Shown in pieces: positions 18,961 through 28,098 of a stretch of 64,000 nucleotides of DNA. The first letter of the stretch is position 1. Each line of letters starts with the position of its first letter. This DNA is from Chitinophagaceae bacterium (GTDB lineage Bacteria; Bacteroidota; Bacteroidia; Chitinophagales; Chitinophagaceae): the NCBI GenBank assembly GCA_016721725.1, contig JADKHN010000006.1, positions 496,001 through 560,000 on the forward strand, read 5' to 3'. The notes beneath the pieces were generated by a model. That model was not told the DNA's origin, did not search any database, and saw only the letters and a list, made by a program, of their open reading frames with translations. A program made the position numbers and the translations under genes.

Positions 18961-19110
18961 AACGCATTGTTCTATTAAGCTATGAAACTCAGTCTGGAAG
19001 CAGTCTTCGACAAGTTCAGACTGACAGCCTTCTGTCATGTTGAGCTTGTCGAAACATAGTCAGAAGGCGGATCTTCAATGAAAAATATAATTTCAATAGC
19101 ACTACACGTT
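18961..19110. mobile_element. 150-bp MITE-like element with A/B-type inverted repeats
   Basis: The left end AACGCATTGTTCTATT (18961-18976) and the right end AATAGCACTACACGTT (19095-19110) are inverted copies of each other and match the ends of the 234-bp elements at 35532 and 53126. The flanks ATTAAGT and AATAAGT agree at six of seven bases, like a target duplication. The interior differs from the longer elements: it holds an imperfect hairpin (CCTTCTGTCATGTT ... AACATAGTCAGAAGG, about 19029-19074) containing the TTGAGCTTGTCGAA repeat. There is no coding capacity. The rest of the 377-base gap before ychF holds simple repeats (AAGTATTA, AGCTAAAAGCTAA) and the ychF promoter. Confidence 0.6.
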
Positions 19111-19175
19111 AATAAGTAATATGAGCACCTGCCCATCCCCTTTTTCAGTTTGAAATTAGTGTTTTAAGCTGAAAC

Positions 19176-19204
19176 TTGTATTATCGATCCAAACCTTACC
19201 TTTG
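19176..19204 (+). promoter_or_regulatory. Promoter for ychF
   Basis: TTG (19176-19178), an 18-base spacer and TACCTTTG (19197-19204) give a good Bacteroidota -33/-7 pair about 100 bases upstream of ychF. Confidence 0.6.
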
Positions 19205-19302
19205 CAGCCAAAATTGAAAACAAGCGGTTAGCCGTCAGCCAATAGCCTTTAGTGAGAACGAAAGGCTAAGAGCTAAAAGCTAACAGCTAAAAGCTGATTC
19301 AT

Positions 19303-20442
19303 ATGGCCTTAAAAGCAGGCATCGTAGGATTGCCAAATGTGGGAAAATCAACCCTGTTCAACGCAGTGAGCAACAGCGCCAAGGCGCAGGCGAGCAATTA
19401 CCGTTTTTGTACCATCGAACCCAATATCGGCCTGGTGGATGTGCCGGATGAGCGGATCGATAAACTCGCCGAACTGGTGAAACCGAACCGTACCGTACCC
19501 ACCCAGATCGAGATCGTGGACATTGCCGGGCTGGTTCGCGGTGCCAGTAAGGGAGAAGGACTGGGAAACAAGTTCCTCGCCAATATCCGGGAAGTGGACG
19601 CCATCATACAGGTGATCCGTTGTTTCGAGGATGAGAACATCCTTCGCGATGAAGGTCCCATCAACCCGGTTGGCGATAAGGAGATCATCGAGACGGAATT
19701 GCAACTGAAGGATATGGAAAGCGTGGAGAAGAAACTCTCCAAGGCAGAAAAGATGCTTAAAACCGGAGATGCCAAGCTCAAGGCAGAATATGAGGTTCTA
19801 GTCCGCTGCAAAGAACATCTCGACCAGGGCAGGAACATCTCTTCCCTTGGCTTATCAAAAGAAGAAAAGACCGCTATCGCCGACCTCTTCTTACTCACCG
19901 ACAAACCCGTATTATATGTTGCGAATGTAGATGAACTCAGCATGCATACCGGCAATAAATATTCAGCCCAGCTGATCGAAGCAGTGAAGGATGAAGGAAA
20001 CCAGGTGATCGTGATGACCAACGCCATCGAAGCACAGATCGCCGAATTCGATAATCCCGATGACCGGGCCATGTTCATGGATGAATACAAGATGACCGAA
20101 CCGGCGCTGGACAGGCTGATCCGATCCACCTACCAGTTGCTCGGTCTTTATACCTATTTCACCGCAGGAGTTCAGGAAGTGAGGGCCTGGACCATCCATG
20201 AGGGATGGAAGGCTCCACAGGCCGCCAGTGTGATCCATACCGATTTTGAGAAAGGTTTCATTAAGGCGGAAGTGATCGCCTTCAAGGATTTCATCCATTT
20301 TGGTTCAGAAGCGGCCTGCCGTGAGAACGGCCGCCTTCGTATCGAGGGAAAAGAATACATCGTACAGGACGGTGATGTGATGCATTTCAGGTTCAACGTA
20401 GTGAGGATGAAAGGAATGTTAGAGGAGTTTAGGAAAACATAA
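19303..20442 (+). CDS. ychF: Redox-regulated ATPase YchF (Obg-family)
   Basis: A 379-residue cytoplasmic P-loop NTPase of the Obg group that prefers ATP and binds ribosomes. The Walker A motif GLPNVGKSTLFNAV starts at residue 9, and switch-region DIAGLVRGASKGEGLGNKFL follows near 68. The unusual G4 position (TNAIEAQI in place of NKxD) is characteristic of YchF, as is the C-terminal TGS-like domain beginning YTYFTAGVQEVRAWTI. Most homologues end at HFRFNV; this one carries an extra 13 residues (VRMKGMLEEFRKT). It stands alone with its own promoter and a shared terminator. Confidence 0.96.
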   Translation: MALKAGIVGLPNVGKSTLFNAVSNSAKAQASNYRFCTIEPNIGLVDVPDERIDKLAELVKPNRTVPTQIEIVDIAGLVRGASKGEGLGNKFLANIREVDAIIQVIRCFEDENILRDEGPINPVGDKEIIETELQLKDMESVEKKLSKAEKMLKTGDAKLKAEYEVLVRCKEHLDQGRNISSLGLSKEEKTAIADLFLLTDKPVLYVANVDELSMHTGNKYSAQLIEAVKDEGNQVIVMTNAIEAQIAEFDNPDDRAMFMDEYKMTEPALDRLIRSTYQLLGLYTYFTAGVQEVRAWTIHEGWKAPQAASVIHTDFEKGFIKAEVIAFKDFIHFGSEAACRENGRLRIEGKEYIVQDGDVMHFRFNVVRMKGMLEEFRKT

Positions 20443-20449
20443 CGATATA

Positions 20450-20486
20450 AAAAGGGCTTCAGATAACTGAAGCCCTTTTTTAATTT
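20450..20486. terminator. Bidirectional terminator between ychF and fasciclin gene
   Basis: GGGCTTCAG (20454-20462) pairs perfectly with CTGAAGCCC (20467-20475) around ATAA. It has T residues downstream and A residues upstream, so it can end both the ychF transcript and the convergent fasciclin transcript. Confidence 0.9.
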
Positions 20487-20499
20487 TATGACGGTCTGC

Positions 20500-21750
20500 T
20501 TACTGAGGTAAGAGAACCTGGTTGATCTTGTGCAGGGTACCGTTGATGAAATGCTGGTCACTGGTTCCGAACGGAGTAGGGAACGGGTTGAGTGCGATCG
20601 TTGCCGCTGTTGCATTGGCAACTCCTTTAACCGTTGCACCACTAACCTGTCCTGCAGTGAATGTAGCGGTAAGTCCAACACCAGGATGGGTAGGTACTCC
20701 ACCATTCAACAAAGTTGGATAATAAGTGGTGGTGGTCGGGAAATTATTGGTGAAAGCGCGGCTTCCCAATAAATGATAAACGACTATCCCTTTAACCGTT
20801 GTGGCGGTCAATGAACCGTATAATGCCGGGTTACTGAAAACAGTAGGTGAAGAAGCCAGTGCGGCGGCTGTAGCGGCGGCTGTAGCCGGTGGAACACCTT
20901 GTGCGATCAGGGCCTGGGTGATCAACGCCGTCAATACGGCCTGAAAAGCGGCATTGGTTGGCGCGAACACCGTCAGGTTCGGTCCGAAATTCGTAAGGGC
21001 CCATTGCAGGCTGGCAGATGTTGAGATGCTCACGCCACTGTCGGCACGCTGGATGGCGGCTTTCAGATAGGTCATATCGGCATCCGTATTGATCCTGTCC
21101 CATAAAGACTGTGATGGCGGAGCCGGCACTGCGGCAGCCGTATGGATATATCCGTTTGCAGCAGCCAGGTTGACCGATGTCAGAGGAACATTGTTCACCC
21201 AGTTGCCGTTACGGGTACTTGGAGACGTGGTCAGCCTGACCAGTGGATTGAAACCCGGTGTACCCGTAGTAGGGTTCAGGTGTGTCGGATAGAACCAGTT
21301 CGGGAATGTGGAAGGAACGCTGGCCATGGTAATGGACTGCGGGATCATGTTATAACTCACGATCGAGGCTGCGTTTGCCGCCGATATCGCGGTATTGATG
21401 AAACCGACATATTGAGCATCCGTATAACCAATGGTGGCTCCGCCGGAGAGCAGGTTGATGAAATTCCGCATGGCCTGGTTATCCGGAACGAACATGGTGA
21501 ACATATTCACCTGGGTATTGATCGTCGTCAGGGAATTGATCGTCGTCAGCATGCCGCCCCTTACGATCAGCTTATAATACAGGCTATCGTTGGGTATGGC
21601 TGCGATGGTGGTTCCCAGGGCCGGTAAGGTTGGCGCAACATAGGCTGGACTTGCGATCTGCTCCAGACCCTTGTTACAAGAAGATAAAATCGCAATGGCC
21701 GCAAGAGACAGCAGTATTCCGGTTTTAATTCTTTTGGTGATATATTTCAT
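20500..21750 (-). CDS. Lipoprotein with two fasciclin (FAS1) domains
   Basis: A 416-residue lipoprotein; I start at the ATG before KYITKRIKTG (21750), giving a normal signal with lipobox AILSSC. The first FAS1 domain (about 45-210) contains TMFVPDNQAMRNFI and ANGYIHTAAAV; the second (about 215-416) contains LTVFAPTNAAFQAVL, VVYHLLGSRAFTNN and FINGTLHKINQVLLPQ. A long Ala/Pro-rich insert (TQALIAQGVPPATAAATAAA) breaks the second domain. The gene lies 45 bases downstream of a TonB-dependent receptor on the same strand, so it is probably that receptor's surface partner, in the place a SusD protein would otherwise take. This pairing is inference. Confidence 0.85.
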   Translation of the reverse strand: MKYITKRIKTGILLSLAAIAILSSCNKGLEQIASPAYVAPTLPALGTTIAAIPNDSLYYKLIVRGGMLTTINSLTTINTQVNMFTMFVPDNQAMRNFINLLSGGATIGYTDAQYVGFINTAISAANAASIVSYNMIPQSITMASVPSTFPNWFYPTHLNPTTGTPGFNPLVRLTTSPSTRNGNWVNNVPLTSVNLAAANGYIHTAAAVPAPPSQSLWDRINTDADMTYLKAAIQRADSGVSISTSASLQWALTNFGPNLTVFAPTNAAFQAVLTALITQALIAQGVPPATAAATAAALASSPTVFSNPALYGSLTATTVKGIVVYHLLGSRAFTNNFPTTTTYYPTLLNGGVPTHPGVGLTATFTAGQVSGATVKGVANATAATIALNPFPTPFGTSDQHFINGTLHKINQVLLPQ

Positions 21751-21795
21751 ATTCAAAGTTTTAATTTTTAAAGTTTTCAAACGTCCTGGTTATGA

Positions 21796-24534
21796 TCAAT
21801 AAATATTATACCCGAAACTCAGATAATACATGCCACCGATCTGTGAGTTACCCACACCATTATAATAATACTGGTTCAGCAGGTTCGTTGAACCCAGCTT
21901 AAGGATCGATTTGGTTGAAGGGAATTTGTAGCTGATCTGCGCGTCCAGGGTTTGAACAGCCGGCAGGTTGCCGCTGGCGAAATCACCCTGGTAGTACATC
22001 TTATCCTGCCAGCGGTAGGCCACATTGAATCCCAGGCGCTTGTTCTTTCCAAAACCAAGATTGCCTAATGAAGCATTGACTTTATATTTCGGCGCGTTGA
22101 AATAAGCTACGAAATTGCTGGGAACGTCTTTCAGGTTATCAGAGGATCCGTTTGCACTCAGGACAAAATTCAACGGCAGTTTGAGATCGAAGCCTAAGCC
22201 AAAGCCGTAGGTCTTCACTTTGTCGGTAGAATTGACCGGGAGTGAGAAACGATATCCCAAAGAGGTATCAGATAATTTGATCGGAGCGGCGGTCAGAGAC
22301 TGAACGGTAACCTGGCGGCCCAGGAAATCCTTGTAGGTACCATAGTAACCATACAGGTCGATCAGCAGTTTGCCACCCATCAACAGACCCTTATAACCGG
22401 CTTCGAAAGAAGACAAAGATTCGGGTTTCAGGTCAACCGGGGACACTTTCACGATATTTCCTTTCCGAAGGCTTTCAAAATCATAGATCGGATTGCCGAT
22501 CAGGTTGTAGAAAGAACGGAAAGAGGAATTCCCTCCGATCAAGCGGACATTACTTCCAACGGCGAGGTTGATGAACTGCTGCTGGTTGGACGGGAAGCGG
22601 TAAGCCGTCTGGTAAGAGAGGCGGATATTGTTGTTCTCAGCCACTTTGACCACGGCGGTAGCCCTTGGTGTGAAACGGCCCTTGAAATTCTCATTCTTGT
22701 CATAACGACCGGATAAAGTGATCGTCAGCCTGTTGAACAAGTTCCGGCTCAACTGCATGAAACCGCCATATTCAGCTATTTTGACCCTGTTTACCGAATC
22801 CGCGAAAAGGGTTCCTTCCGAATTCAGCACGAATTGCTTGTAAGATCCACCCACAATGATATCGGCGAATTTACCGGTCAGGTGAGACATGTTATAAGAA
22901 CCTTCGAGGCTATATAGGTCCGACTTATCCAGTAACAAGGCACCTCCCTGGGAGATTGGCCTTTTGCGGATGCTGTCGTAGGCATTCTTGAACTGAGCTG
23001 AATTGGACAGCGGACGGCCCGCATCAACAGAAGCACGGGCAAGAGCGTGTGCCATGGAATCGGTAAGACCCAAAAGACGCTGGGCCAGATAGGCCTGTGA
23101 ATAGGTGGCGAACCAACCGGTCGCACCGCCACTGGGCTTCCAGCTTTCGTTGAACAAACGGGTTGCCACGGTCATATTGAAGGACTCTCCCGCATTCTCC
23201 TGGGTGGTATAGGCCCTTAAATTCCAGTAACGGTTATTGATTTCCAGTTTATACTGACCCATTTTGAAGCTTTTCAGTGAATACCTTTCACTGGCGCTGT
23301 AGATGGTGTTACCTGTTCCGAAATAGGCGGCAAAAACACCTTCGGTATACTGGTTGAATTTATAATGAACGGATCCGCCCATTTTGAAATTCACCGTATT
23401 GGGATTGATCACTTCCTTCTCGGTATACCCGGTACGGGATACATTGATGGGAGCCCCTCCATTCAGGGTATCGATGAAATTCTTCAGGAAAGGCGCGGAG
23501 GCGGCGATCGAATTCAGCACGTTTGACCTGATCTCGATCGTGGTCTCATCGCCATACACGTTGATCCCATCGTAGTTAGGATCCGTAGCCCGGTTTCCGG
23601 CCTTTACATTTCCGCCGGTCGCGGCACGGTTATAGTTCCTGTAATCAACGCCCATCCAGTCCTTGGCCTGGATCAGTTCGGCGGTGACCTTGAAGGCCAG
23701 TTTATCATTCAACACCTTGGCCCAGCGTAAATTCCAGTTGTGATAAGGAGAAAGGCTGCGCTGGCGGTTATCGACATGCATCATCCCTTCTTTCAGCTGG
23801 AAGGAGAAACCCTGGTATTTGAAAGGGCTCTTGCTGGTCATCAGCAAGGTACCGTTCATACCCCCGGATCCGTAGAGTGCGGAAGAAGCGCCTGACAGTA
23901 ATTCGAGGTTATCTACATCCAACTCACTTAATCCCACGATAGAAGCTACGGAGAAGTTAAGTCCGGGAGCCATATTATCCTTTCCATCCACCAATTGGTT
24001 GAAACGCGTATTACCGCTGGAATTGAAACCGCGGGTGGTCGGGGTAACGAATGAGAGGGATGATGTGGTGATATCCACGCCCTTCAGTGTACCTACGATA
24101 TCGTAAAAACTGGATGCCGGGGCGTTCCGGATATTCGCGGCGCTGATCCTTTCGATGGATACGGGTGATTCCAGTATTTTCTGCGGAACACGGCTGGCGG
24201 AGACCACGACCTCCTGGCCTAAGGAACTGGCCGGTTTGAAACTGATATTAATGGGGTCAGAAGCCTTGGTCACAGTGATCTCCTGTAATTCAAAACCAAT
24301 GGAAGAGATCAGCAGGGTTACCGGTAAACTCTTGACTGTCAGCTTGAAATTTCCCTTATCATCGGTAAAAGTACCCGCCTCCGTCCCTTTGACGGCCACG
24401 GAAACGGCACCGGCGGCTTCCTTCGTATTGCTGTTTCTGACATTACCGCTGATGGTCACATTTTGTGCAAAGGCCGTTATCCCTATAACATGTGCCAATA
24501 AAAAAGTGACCAAATAGCTCGTAACTTTTCTCAT
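21796..24534 (-). CDS. TonB-dependent outer-membrane receptor with CarboxypepD_reg domain
   Basis: A 912-residue receptor; the start is the ATG before RKVTSYLVTFLL (24534), since the longer frame adds 14 residues ahead of a complete signal peptide. The signal ends AFAQ. A carboxypeptidase-regulatory-like domain (ISGNVRNSNTKEAAGAVSVAVKG) spans residues 23-105, then the plug (VVVSASRVPQKILESPVSIERIS near 120; SGASSALYGSGGMNG near 215), then a 22-strand-type barrel ending in YYLSFGYNIY with a C-terminal aromatic. It lacks the SusC-specific motif and has no SusD gene beside it, but a fasciclin lipoprotein gene follows. The substrate is unknown; siderophore, vitamin and peptide uptake are all possible. 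Confidence 0.9.
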   Translation of the reverse strand: MRKVTSYLVTFLLAHVIGITAFAQNVTISGNVRNSNTKEAAGAVSVAVKGTEAGTFTDDKGNFKLTVKSLPVTLLISSIGFELQEITVTKASDPINISFKPASSLGQEVVVSASRVPQKILESPVSIERISAANIRNAPASSFYDIVGTLKGVDITTSSLSFVTPTTRGFNSSGNTRFNQLVDGKDNMAPGLNFSVASIVGLSELDVDNLELLSGASSALYGSGGMNGTLLMTSKSPFKYQGFSFQLKEGMMHVDNRQRSLSPYHNWNLRWAKVLNDKLAFKVTAELIQAKDWMGVDYRNYNRAATGGNVKAGNRATDPNYDGINVYGDETTIEIRSNVLNSIAASAPFLKNFIDTLNGGAPINVSRTGYTEKEVINPNTVNFKMGGSVHYKFNQYTEGVFAAYFGTGNTIYSASERYSLKSFKMGQYKLEINNRYWNLRAYTTQENAGESFNMTVATRLFNESWKPSGGATGWFATYSQAYLAQRLLGLTDSMAHALARASVDAGRPLSNSAQFKNAYDSIRKRPISQGGALLLDKSDLYSLEGSYNMSHLTGKFADIIVGGSYKQFVLNSEGTLFADSVNRVKIAEYGGFMQLSRNLFNRLTITLSGRYDKNENFKGRFTPRATAVVKVAENNNIRLSYQTAYRFPSNQQQFINLAVGSNVRLIGGNSSFRSFYNLIGNPIYDFESLRKGNIVKVSPVDLKPESLSSFEAGYKGLLMGGKLLIDLYGYYGTYKDFLGRQVTVQSLTAAPIKLSDTSLGYRFSLPVNSTDKVKTYGFGLGFDLKLPLNFVLSANGSSDNLKDVPSNFVAYFNAPKYKVNASLGNLGFGKNKRLGFNVAYRWQDKMYYQGDFASGNLPAVQTLDAQISYKFPSTKSILKLGSTNLLNQYYYNGVGNSQIGGMYYLSFGYNIY

Positions 24535-24673
24535 ATCTCGTTGTTTTGGTTTGTAAATATTAGGCAAAATAAGCATTGTTATTTTTACCTGAAAATTTTA
24601 TTTATAACCACTTGTTGAAATCTTGTGGTGTGTAAATTTAGTGTTTTCTGACCGTTGATGGTACTTTAGCGTT

Positions 24674-25603
24674 ATGACCCCATTCCAATTCCCCGGCCAA
24701 ACCGGTTTTTACCGAGGCAAAGTAAGAGATGTTTACTCAATTTCCAACAAATATTTGGTCATGATCGCCTCCGACAGGATCTCGGCTTTTGACGTGATAT
24801 TACCCCGTCCGATCCCCTTCAAAGGACAGGTCCTGAACCAGATCGCCGCGTATATGCTGGAGGCCACAAGTGACCTATGTCCCAACTGGCTGATCAGTAC
24901 CCCGGCGCCCCAGGTCAGCATCGGCCATATCTGCCGGCCGTTCAAACTCGAAATGGTGGTGAGAGGCTACCTGACCGGGCATGCCTGGAGAACTTATGCT
25001 TCGGGAAAACGTGAACTCTGCGGTGTACCCCTTCCGGAAGGAATGAAAGAGAACGACCCCTTCCCCACCCCCATCATCACCCCCAGCACCAAGGCTGAAA
25101 TGGGACATGATGAGGACATTTCAGCGTCAGAGATACTGGAGCGGGGCCTGGCCAGTGCAGAGGAATGGGATCTGTTATGCGCCCATACCCTGAAACTCTA
25201 CCAACGGGGATCAGAGATCGCTGCCAGCCGCGGACTTATCCTGGTGGATACCAAGTATGAATTTGGCCTGATCGGGGATACCATTTACCTGATGGATGAG
25301 ATCCATACACCTGATTCCTCCCGCTACTTCTATGCCGAGGGCTATACAGAAAGGCAGCAAAAAGGGGAAAGACAGAAACAACTCAGCAAGGAATTCGTCC
25401 GGGAATGGCTCATTGAAAACGATTTCATGGGAAAAGAGGGACAGGTACCTCCTGCCATGAGCGATGAATGGATCGATACCATCTCCAAACGCTATATCGA
25501 ATTATTTGAAAAGATCACCGGGCAGCCATTCCATCCCGTCACCCTGACCGATGAGGAGATGCGGGACTGCATCACCAGTGCCCTTACTGAATTACCGGTC
25601 TGA
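24674..25603 (+). CDS. purC: Phosphoribosylaminoimidazole-succinocarboxamide synthase
   Basis: A 309-residue cytoplasmic ligase that joins CAIR and aspartate to form SAICAR in purine synthesis. Conserved segments are YRGKVRDVYSI at residue 14, ASDRISAFDVILP near 32, the substrate motif LEMVVRGYLTGHAW near 93 and LVDTKYEFGL near 192. The length fits the longer yeast-like class rather than the 237-residue E. coli type. It is the only purine gene here and is separated by over 130 bases from the next gene, so it is probably monocistronic. Confidence 0.96.
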   Translation: MTPFQFPGQTGFYRGKVRDVYSISNKYLVMIASDRISAFDVILPRPIPFKGQVLNQIAAYMLEATSDLCPNWLISTPAPQVSIGHICRPFKLEMVVRGYLTGHAWRTYASGKRELCGVPLPEGMKENDPFPTPIITPSTKAEMGHDEDISASEILERGLASAEEWDLLCAHTLKLYQRGSEIAASRGLILVDTKYEFGLIGDTIYLMDEIHTPDSSRYFYAEGYTERQQKGERQKQLSKEFVREWLIENDFMGKEGQVPPAMSDEWIDTISKRYIELFEKITGQPFHPVTLTDEEMRDCITSALTELPV

Positions 25604-25670
25604 AACGGGTTCGTTCCTGGTACATCCTGTAAAAAGCATTCATTGTTAGCATTAGGACTGCCTGATGTCA

Positions 25671-25702
25671 TTGTTTAGAGGCCTGTTCCCGCTATAACTT
25701 TG
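25671..25702 (+). promoter_or_regulatory. Promoter for the first 721-aa gene
   Basis: TAACTTTG (25695-25702) matches the -7 box; a TTG lies 21 bases further upstream (25671-25673). The start codon is 35 bases downstream. Confidence 0.45.
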
Positions 25703-25736
25703 TGAGTAGTGGGAGTCTTTTCACTCCTGAACAACC

Positions 25737-27902
25737 ATGAGGAGGTATTTGACCATCGTTTTCCTGTTTGGCTCCCTGCTTTTTTGGCGGTTAACGGCAG
25801 CCCAGGTTCAACCCAGTCTGAAGACGACCACGAAGAAGCTCGACAAGACCCAATCGGGTTTCAGCAAAAAACTCGCCGGCTATCCCATGGAAAAAAACGG
25901 GAAGGACCAACTGAAACGGTTCATAGGTACCGAAACCGATAGTATCCAGCAACTCATCGTGAATGATCCCTACATGGCCCTTTCACAGAAGATACTGGCG
26001 CTGGACTGCCAGTCTTACCTGCTCGACACCCTTCAATCCAGCCTGGGCAACCGGGCCTTCAATATCAGCCTCATCAGCGAGAGCCGCGAAAATTTCATTC
26101 CGATCTGGCAACTCATGGTGACCCGGCGTTCCTGTGAAGCCATCATGAAACCCTTCAAGCCACAGACCGCCGGCTTCATGGCCGCTGTATTCAGGCCCTT
26201 CCCTCAATCAGACCAGTTGCGGGAGATCGCCGACCTGAAGACCATGGAACAGAAACCGCAGCTCATCATCCCTTTTTTAAGTTCGGATACCCGGTTCGGT
26301 TACCGCGATTCACTGATCTTTATACTGGCTAATACGCAACCCGAGAAACTCCTGTCTGCTTTTACCGATTCCAGGAATGAAGAACTGAAAACGGTGATCC
26401 GGCAAAATCCTTATCCCCTGGTGAAAACACTGCTCGGTTTGTACGGAAAAAAGAACCTCACCGATTTCCTCCCCTTCCTTCCACAACTGACTGAGGGTAC
26501 AATGAGTTTCCAGGAAATTGAAACCTTGCGAAGCCAACCCTGCGAATATTTCAAAAGGCTGGTCGATGCCTCGATCAGCGCAAAAAGATCATCCCTGAGC
26601 TTGACCAGGCCCGATTACCAGGCCCCATTAAAAAAATACCTGAAGGAATACTCCATCCGCTTCTTTACCGACATCATCAATATGCTGCATAACGAGACGA
26701 AGGAGAAGGACCGCTTCTTCGTATTGGATGACCTCCGGCCACAGGACCTGTATTATATCATCACCTATGGTGAGAACGACCTGTATACCAGCAGTTACCT
26801 GTACACCTACAGAAAACTGATGGGCCTGATGGGACAACCCGGTTCAGATTCCCTGCTCAGGCTGGTGCAATTAGACCAGTACCGGAAATTCCTGCTCATG
26901 GCCGGGCGATACAATACCCTGGTGCCATTCCTCCGGCAGATGAGTGATGGCAGGATGCTGGATATCATCGGCAAGATGATGTCGGGCCTGGAAGAAAGCG
27001 CTGAGGATGACCTGGAAGACGTTATCAATGTGGCGGAATCCTTCCCGGGATTGATGAATGATGCTTCCCTGTTCAGCCTGGTCGAAGCCGAGATCGGGAA
27101 TAATTACCGCCGGTGCAGGAACATCTCCAATACTCCCGGCATGAAGATATATACCCTCCTGGATGACCTGCTGAAAACCATTAAAGCACAGCAGTCGGAT
27201 CAACCCTTCACCGGATTGCCGGTATTCGCCCGTTATTACGGCATCCCCTATACGCAGATGCAGGAACCGGGCGGCGGCATCAGCGAACTGGCGCTTTTTT
27301 ACGGGGATGAGGACGGACGGCAATCCTTCAGCAGTTTTATGACGCATTTCACCGACTCCCGAAAATGGACTGTTGAGAAAACGGAATTCTGGACCCGGAT
27401 CAGCTCGACCGGTCCCAACCGGCTGACCATCTACGCCAATCTTCCCCTGCCGGATGAAGATAAAAGGGATGAACTGGCCCGTGATACCCTGACCCGCTTC
27501 CTCAAACAGCAGGGTATCTATCCCCGTATATTGATCCTTCGCGGACACAGTTATCATATGCACGAAAGCTTCAACCAGTTGAACAAGAATACGAAACTGG
27601 TGATCATGGGATCCTGCGGCAGTTATACCGAGATCGCCGATATCCTGTCCAAAAGTCCCGACGCCCAGGTGATCACATCCAAACAAATGGGCTCGATGCT
27701 GGTCAATGAACCGATCATTAGCCTGATCAATGACAGATTGACCAGTCAGCTTGACCTTAACTGGCCGGCGATCTGGCATGAGCTGGACAACCGGTTCAAC
27801 AACAACCGGACCTTATATGATTACTTTAAAGCGTATATACCACCCTATAAGAACATTGCACAGATGGCGATCGTGAGGTACAAGCAGTTGAATGAACAGT
27901 AA
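25737..27902 (+). CDS. Secreted 721-aa protein with possible caspase-fold C-terminus (paralogue 1)
   Basis: I do not recognise a named family. A signal peptide (MRRYLTIVFLFGSLLFWRLTAAQ) implies export. Residues 30-530 are mostly helical with no repeats I can name. The last 190 residues look like an alpha/beta domain: strands LALFYGDEDG, RLTIYANLPL, RILILRGHSYH, KLVIMGSCGSY and AQVITSKQMGS alternate with helices. The His604-Ser-Tyr-His607 motif after one strand and Cys627 after the next, in GSCG, match the catalytic His/Cys arrangement of clan CD peptidases; the 23-residue spacing is closest to separase. The paralogue at 29065 has the same length, with His and Cys at identical positions. The peptidase call is inference; an inactive relative is possible. 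Confidence 0.6.
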   Translation: MRRYLTIVFLFGSLLFWRLTAAQVQPSLKTTTKKLDKTQSGFSKKLAGYPMEKNGKDQLKRFIGTETDSIQQLIVNDPYMALSQKILALDCQSYLLDTLQSSLGNRAFNISLISESRENFIPIWQLMVTRRSCEAIMKPFKPQTAGFMAAVFRPFPQSDQLREIADLKTMEQKPQLIIPFLSSDTRFGYRDSLIFILANTQPEKLLSAFTDSRNEELKTVIRQNPYPLVKTLLGLYGKKNLTDFLPFLPQLTEGTMSFQEIETLRSQPCEYFKRLVDASISAKRSSLSLTRPDYQAPLKKYLKEYSIRFFTDIINMLHNETKEKDRFFVLDDLRPQDLYYIITYGENDLYTSSYLYTYRKLMGLMGQPGSDSLLRLVQLDQYRKFLLMAGRYNTLVPFLRQMSDGRMLDIIGKMMSGLEESAEDDLEDVINVAESFPGLMNDASLFSLVEAEIGNNYRRCRNISNTPGMKIYTLLDDLLKTIKAQQSDQPFTGLPVFARYYGIPYTQMQEPGGGISELALFYGDEDGRQSFSSFMTHFTDSRKWTVEKTEFWTRISSTGPNRLTIYANLPLPDEDKRDELARDTLTRFLKQQGIYPRILILRGHSYHMHESFNQLNKNTKLVIMGSCGSYTEIADILSKSPDAQVITSKQMGSMLVNEPIISLINDRLTSQLDLNWPAIWHELDNRFNNNRTLYDYFKAYIPPYKNIAQMAIVRYKQLNEQ

Positions 27903-28098
27903 CCGATTACATAATACAATTTAATGATTGTGTAAACCCTTTACCAGCAGGCATTAATTGACAAACCAAAATAGCATGACCCCGTAGCAGTCAAAGCCAT
28001 GTTAATGATTTTAAAATATAAACAGCTGGATGACACTATAGCACAGAATTTGTACGTAACTTATAAGATTGAGCACATGCTCAGTTACCCATGTTTAA
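27903..28098. other. Intergenic, no recognised feature
   Basis: About 196 AT-rich bases between the 721-aa gene and the L,D-transpeptidase gene. I see no hairpin terminator, promoter box or repeat I can support. Confidence 0.4.

Noticed and set aside
26871..27779. 302-codon open frame antisense to the first 721-aa gene
   Set aside because: The sense protein is conserved with its paralogue across this region, so the sense strand is the coding one.
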